Shown here: piece by piece, positions 6,955 to 9,115 of the stretch
How the letters are laid out: every line of letters begins with the position of its first letter
Position numbering within the stretch: position 1 is the first letter of the stretch
Program-made: the position numbers and the translations under genes
The notes under the pieces: model-generated
The model's database searches: none
Told to the model about the DNA's origin: nothing
The model's input: the letters and a program-made list of their open reading frames with translations, nothing else
NCBI GenBank assembly: GCA_004555855.1
Contig: SFJQ01000064.1
Span: 1 to 9,115, forward strand
Direction of reading: 5' to 3'
DNA from: [Eubacterium] saphenum
GTDB lineage: Bacteria; Bacillota; Clostridia; Oscillospirales; Ruminococcaceae
DNA: 9,115 bases

Positions 6955-8022
6955 GTGCTTGAAAAGATAACGTCCCATCACAGAAAAATGAGAACCGAGC
7001 GAAGCGCGGAGCTTGCCGCGGCGTGCGATATAACGCAGAACAGTCTTGCGATTGAGTTTTTTGATTTGGCGATGAATAGGGTGTTCGCGAAATCCGTGCT
7101 TTTCGGTACGGAAATCGGCGCGAAATCTTCTGCTGAACTGCTTTCGCGGCTTTTGGTGACGGCTTGTCGGGAACACGGGATACCTGCGTCCGCGATAAAA
7201 TCCGTGGGAATTGCCGCCGATGTTCACATTGCCGAGTATCTCGCGGGAGAGCTTTCTGCGAGCGATTTGTACCTTTCGCCGGATATCGGGATTTATTTCC
7301 CGCCGTTTATCTCAATGGGCATAAGCGGGCGCTTTACGGCATCGCTCACGACAATTCCCGATGAAAAATTCACGGCGGCGGATTTCGGGAAAACGCTTTG
7401 TGTTGCCGAAAACAACGGAAAAGAGCTTTTGTGCGCGGCTTTTCCGCTTGCGGGAGCGTTTGACGGGAGCGGAATTGAAAGCGGAATGCCTGCCGAGGAC
7501 GGCGCTGTGGAAACGGTTCGGCGCGATGAAAAAACGCTGGTTTACGAGGTGATAAACGACGCGGACTGCATCGGAATTTGCCCGTGCGGAGCGGCAATGG
7601 CGGCTGATTTGATGCACAAAGAGGGGATTATCGACGCGGATGGGATAATGTATGACCGCGATTTGTTCTTCATCGGCGAGGATTTTTACATATCGCAGGC
7701 TGACGTTCGGGCAATTCAGTCAGATAAAGCGAGAACAGCCGCGGCTTTATCGCTTTTCGGCAGCGAGAACGGGATTTTCCTCTCGGGAGAGCCGTTTTCT
7801 TCACCGGACGGCTTAAAGGCGCTGCTGAGTCTGGGAGCTGTTCCCGAGCGTTTTTCGAGAGCGGCGTTTGCGAGAAACTCCGTGCTTCGCGGTATTGAGA
7901 ACTGCCTCAAAAGCGCAGAAATCCGTGAGCAGGCGGATAAAATTTCCAAAAACGCTCGCGATATCACGGAAACAATTCTGTCCGATTATGATGAGAATTA
8001 CCTAAAAAATCTGAATTTTTAG
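6955..8022 (+). CDS. Stand-alone, degenerate RACo/DUF4445-like ASKHA-fold protein
   Basis: A 355-residue protein that aligns by eye along its length with the ATPase part of RACo-type corrinoid activators (DUF4445 and the preceding domain). Matching blocks are CDITQNSLAIEFFDL (24-38) for the usual DIGTTT-x-A-x-x-LVDL; ADFGKTLCVAENNGKELLCA (142-161) for DxGTNGE; AGAFDGSGIESGMPAEDGAV (166-185); GICPCGAAMAADLM (207-220) for GICGSGLID; GIID at 224-227; ISQADVRAIQSDKAR (246-260) for ITQ-DVR-Q-AKA; and a C-terminus ending in LKNLNF, like the family end. The N-terminal [2Fe-2S] ferredoxin domain of true RACo is missing. Both phosphate-binding glycine/threonine motifs are altered, so ATP hydrolysis may be lost. 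No corrinoid protein or methyltransferase is nearby. Family membership is fairly secure; function is unknown. It is monocistronic, with its own promoter, and no convincing terminator follows. Confidence 0.75.
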   Translation: MLEKITSHHRKMRTERSAELAAACDITQNSLAIEFFDLAMNRVFAKSVLFGTEIGAKSSAELLSRLLVTACREHGIPASAIKSVGIAADVHIAEYLAGELSASDLYLSPDIGIYFPPFISMGISGRFTASLTTIPDEKFTAADFGKTLCVAENNGKELLCAAFPLAGAFDGSGIESGMPAEDGAVETVRRDEKTLVYEVINDADCIGICPCGAAMAADLMHKEGIIDADGIMYDRDLFFIGEDFYISQADVRAIQSDKARTAAALSLFGSENGIFLSGEPFSSPDGLKALLSLGAVPERFSRAAFARNSVLRGIENCLKSAEIREQADKISKNARDITETILSDYDENYLKNLNF

Positions 8023-8084
8023 GTTAATGAAAGAATTTCCAAGCGAAAAAATCACAAAAAATTGTAATTTTTAATAAAAAGCAC

Positions 8085-8113
8085 TTGATTTTTTTAGTCA
8101 ATAGTGTTATAAT
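8085..8113 (+). promoter_or_regulatory. Sigma-A-type promoter of rplS
   Basis: TTGATT (8085-8090), a 17-bp spacer and a perfect TATAAT (8108-8113) with an upstream TGT that makes an extended -10. Transcription should start near 8120, about 240 nt before rplS. The interval 8023-8084 before it is AT-rich and otherwise empty. Confidence 0.8.
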
Positions 8114-8119
8114 AATAAG

Positions 8120-8358
8120 GCATTTAGTATCCGTCGGCATAACTATGCCCATATATGGGTGTTGACGTTTCGGGATAAGCCACATGTTGTGAAAAGCCCG
8201 GAATGGAGATGTTTGCTGATGTGTGTTGATGCCGCGGAGCAAAAAGCTCGCGTGACATTAAAACGGATAGTCCGCTGAAACAAGGGGAAGCAACCTCTTG
8301 CCAAATGGCTCGGATAGGCCGGTTTCAAGAATATCCGAAAATTTCAGGAGGAAGAAAA
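8120..8358 (+). ncRNA. Structured 5' leader of rplS, candidate ribosomal-protein autoregulatory element
   Basis: The long gap before rplS is dense in potential helices. Seen directly: 8132-8139 with 8160-8167 (8 bp, two G-U) enclosing CCCAT/ATGGG at 8148-8159; UUUCGGG at 8168-8174 with CCCGGAA at 8197-8203, enclosing CACA/UGUG and an internal loop; CGC-GAGC with GCUC-GCG at 8233-8252 around an AAAAA loop; CGGA/UCCG at 8264-8274; CAAGGGG/CCUCUUG at 8281-8300; and CGGAUA/UAUCCG at 8311-8337 just before the ribosome site. L19 leaders are known in Bacillota as autoregulatory elements, so this may be one, but I cannot confirm identity with the described L19 leader motif. No T-box or riboswitch consensus that I know was recognised. 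Short ATG-initiated frames inside it (8145-8165, 8203-8229) lack ribosome sites. Confidence 0.65.
8346..8351 (+). promoter_or_regulatory. Ribosome binding site of rplS, candidate target of leader control
   Basis: A perfect AGGAGG lies 7 nt before the ATG at 8359 and fixes the start. CAGGAGG (8345-8351) can also pair over 7 bp, with one G-U, with CCUCUUG at 8294-8300 in the leader, which would hide it from the ribosome. Confidence 0.85.
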
Positions 8359-8700
8359 ATGGACGCACTTAAAATCATTGAGCAGAGCAGTATGAAGGAG
8401 CAGGCACCCGCAATCGAAATTGGTGATTTCGTAAAGGTGTATGTACGCATCAAGGAAGGCGACAAGAGCCGTATCCAGATGTTTGAGGGAACCGTTATTG
8501 CAAAGAAGCACGGCGGTATCAACGAAACCTTTACCGTAAGACGTGTTGCACACGGCTGCGGCGTAGAGAGAGTTTTCCCCGTACATTCTCCGTCCGTTGA
8601 CCACGTTGACGTTGTAAGAAACGGTAAGGTTCGCAGAGCTAAGCTCTACTATCTGCGCGACAGAGTTGGTAAGGCTGCCAAGGTTAAGTCCAAGGTTTAA
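8359..8700 (+). CDS. rplS: Ribosomal protein L19 (bL19)
   Basis: A 113-residue protein of the large ribosomal subunit that sits at the 30S-50S interface. The sequence is highly diagnostic: an N-terminal helix DALKIIEQSSMKEQAPAIEI, then GDFVKVYVRIKEGDKSRIQMFEG, the FTVRRVAHGCGVERVFPVHSP block and a basic C-terminus with AKLYYLRDRVGKAAK. Length is normal. The ATG at 8359 is chosen over an in-frame ATG at 8305. It has a perfect ribosome site, and family members begin at this point; the earlier one has no ribosome site and would translate structured leader. It is followed by lepB as in many Bacillota. Upstream, however, is an unrelated gene rather than trmD, and rplS has its own promoter and long leader. 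Confidence 0.98.
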   Translation: MDALKIIEQSSMKEQAPAIEIGDFVKVYVRIKEGDKSRIQMFEGTVIAKKHGGINETFTVRRVAHGCGVERVFPVHSPSVDHVDVVRNGKVRRAKLYYLRDRVGKAAKVKSKV

Positions 8701-8737
8701 GGCGAAAGCCAAGACGTTCCCGAAGTTAAAATGCGCC

Positions 8738-8760
8738 AAAGCGGCTTTTACTGCCGCTTT
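8738..8760 (+). terminator. Hairpin in the rplS-lepB spacer, possible weak terminator or processing site
   Basis: A perfect 8-bp stem AAAGCGGC (8738-8745) / GCCGCTTT (8753-8760) with a 7-nt loop. There is no proper T run directly after it (ACACGCGTTTTAG follows), so it is probably leaky. It could lower lepB expression relative to rplS, or protect the rplS message from 3' decay. A small GGC-GAAA-GCC tetraloop hairpin (8701-8710) lies just after the rplS stop. Confidence 0.4.
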
Positions 8761-8811
8761 ACACGCGTTTTAGAGGTTTTGTCGGGAACAATTCCAAAAA
8801 GTGAGTGTGCT

Positions 8812-9115
8812 ATGAGCGAGTTTGACGAGGAAATTAAAAAGGAAAAGGCTAATGACGACGAAAATGTTGTCGAAAGCGGCGCGGCTGTTGAGAATGCCGA
8901 GGCTGTTTCCGAGAGCGGCGAAGCGATTTCCGAAAACGCCGAAAAAAGCGATTCGGGCGAGAAGTCTCGTCCTTTTTCCGACGCGCTTGGCTGGGTGAAT
9001 AATATCATTGTCGCGGTTGTGGCAATGCTGGTTCTGAACCTGTTTGTTTTCCGCTCGATAACCGTTGATGGCCCTTCTATGAACGATACTCTTATTGATA
9101 AAGACAAGGTTCTGA
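8812..9115 (+). CDS. lepB: Type I signal peptidase, 3' partial
   Basis: The window holds the first 101 residues of a membrane serine protease that removes signal peptides from exported proteins. Residues 1-55 are a strongly acidic, low-complexity cytoplasmic extension made of repeated E-S-G/E-N-A-type segments. One membrane helix follows at about 61-80 (WVNNIIVAVVAMLVLNLFVF). Then comes the catalytic-serine motif ITVDGPSMNDTL, with Ser89 as the predicted nucleophile (codon at 9076-9078). The catalytic lysine region lies beyond the window. The ATG at 8812 is 111 bp after rplS. Its ribosome site is weak (GTGA at 8801-8804), and the frame is open back to the rplS stop, so a start further upstream is possible. 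The acidic MSEFDEE opening makes 8812 most likely. The rplS-lepB order is common in Bacillota. Confidence 0.93.
   Translation, partial: MSEFDEEIKKEKANDDENVVESGAAVENAEAVSESGEAISENAEKSDSGEKSRPFSDALGWVNNIIVAVVAMLVLNLFVFRSITVDGPSMNDTLIDKDKVL

Noticed and set aside
8001..8072. AT-rich hairpins after the RACo-like gene (8001-8023 and 8056-8072) as terminators
   Set aside because: The stems are nearly all A-T, one overlaps the stop codon and the other has a 2-nt loop, and neither is followed by a proper T run.
8145..8229. Short upstream open frames in the rplS leader (8145-8165 and 8203-8229) as possible leader peptides
   Set aside because: Neither has a ribosome site or a run of regulatory codons, and both overlap strong helices. 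They look accidental.
8211..8281. CTGATG and CTGAAAC in the rplS leader as a hammerhead ribozyme core
   Set aside because: The conserved CUGAUGA box is not intact (CUGAUGU), and the required three-helix junction and cleavage site cannot be drawn.
8305..8358. Upstream in-frame ATG that would extend L19 by 18 residues
   Set aside because: It has no ribosome site and lies within the leader hairpin region. L19 proteins start at MDALKII-like sequence, and a perfect AGGAGG precedes the ATG at 8359.
8120..8358. A c-di-AMP (ydaO-type) riboswitch or T-box in the leader, prompted by the nearby cda genes
   Set aside because: The conserved ydaO pseudoknot segments and the T-box AGGGTGGNACCGCG sequence are absent.
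8701..8811. In-frame openness from the rplS stop to lepB, hinting at an L19-LepB read-through fusion or an earlier lepB start
   Set aside because: Thirty-seven codons without a stop is not unusual by chance. The candidate upstream starts (ATG 8731, TTG 8779) lack properly spaced ribosome sites, and the spacer peptide resembles nothing in LepB.

Overview
The window looks like chromosomal DNA of a Gram-positive Bacillota, most likely a Clostridia member of the Ruminococcaceae/Oscillospiraceae type. This rests on a CdaA/CdaR pair, a DegV protein, an rplS-lepB gene order, strong AGGAGG-type ribosome sites, TTGACA/TATAAT promoters and mid-range GC. TGA is used as a stop. The organism assignment is inference; no rRNA or taxonomic marker is present. 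I see no mobile element, CRISPR array, tRNA or rRNA.

Layout. Positions 1-1557 (+) hold the 3' part of a gene for a LOTUS/OST-HTH-like plus DUF3825 protein, ending at a strong hairpin terminator. Positions 1594-6797 (-) hold a tight five-gene operon, transcribed from right to left: trmL, a DegV-family gene, cdaA, cdaR, and a COG2509-type FAD-dependent oxidoreductase gene. Its last two junctions overlap by 4 nt and 1 nt. The terminator at 1565-1595 lies between the convergent genes and can serve both. A compact divergent promoter region (6798-6954) then separates this operon from a + strand gene (6955-8022). That gene encodes a stand-alone RACo/DUF4445-like ASKHA protein whose nucleotide-binding motifs are degraded. 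Next comes rplS (ribosomal protein L19) with its own consensus promoter and a structured leader of about 240 nt, followed by the 5' part of lepB (signal peptidase I), which runs off the window.

How the genes work together. CdaA makes cyclic di-AMP at the membrane, and the single-pass YbbR-repeat protein CdaR is its regulator. The usual third partner gene, glmM, is absent from this operon and an FAD enzyme gene takes its place. TrmL (wobble-base tRNA methylation) and DegV (fatty-acid binding) share the transcript. rplS and lepB are a conserved neighbour pair, but the genes normally upstream of rplS (rpsP, rimM, trmD) are not here, so rplS is driven independently.

The most interesting signals are two. 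In the rplS leader, three short elements (8281-8287, 8294-8300, 8345-8351) form a textbook anti-anti-SD / anti-SD / SD arrangement, suggesting a translational switch. The second is the degraded, orphan RACo-like protein.
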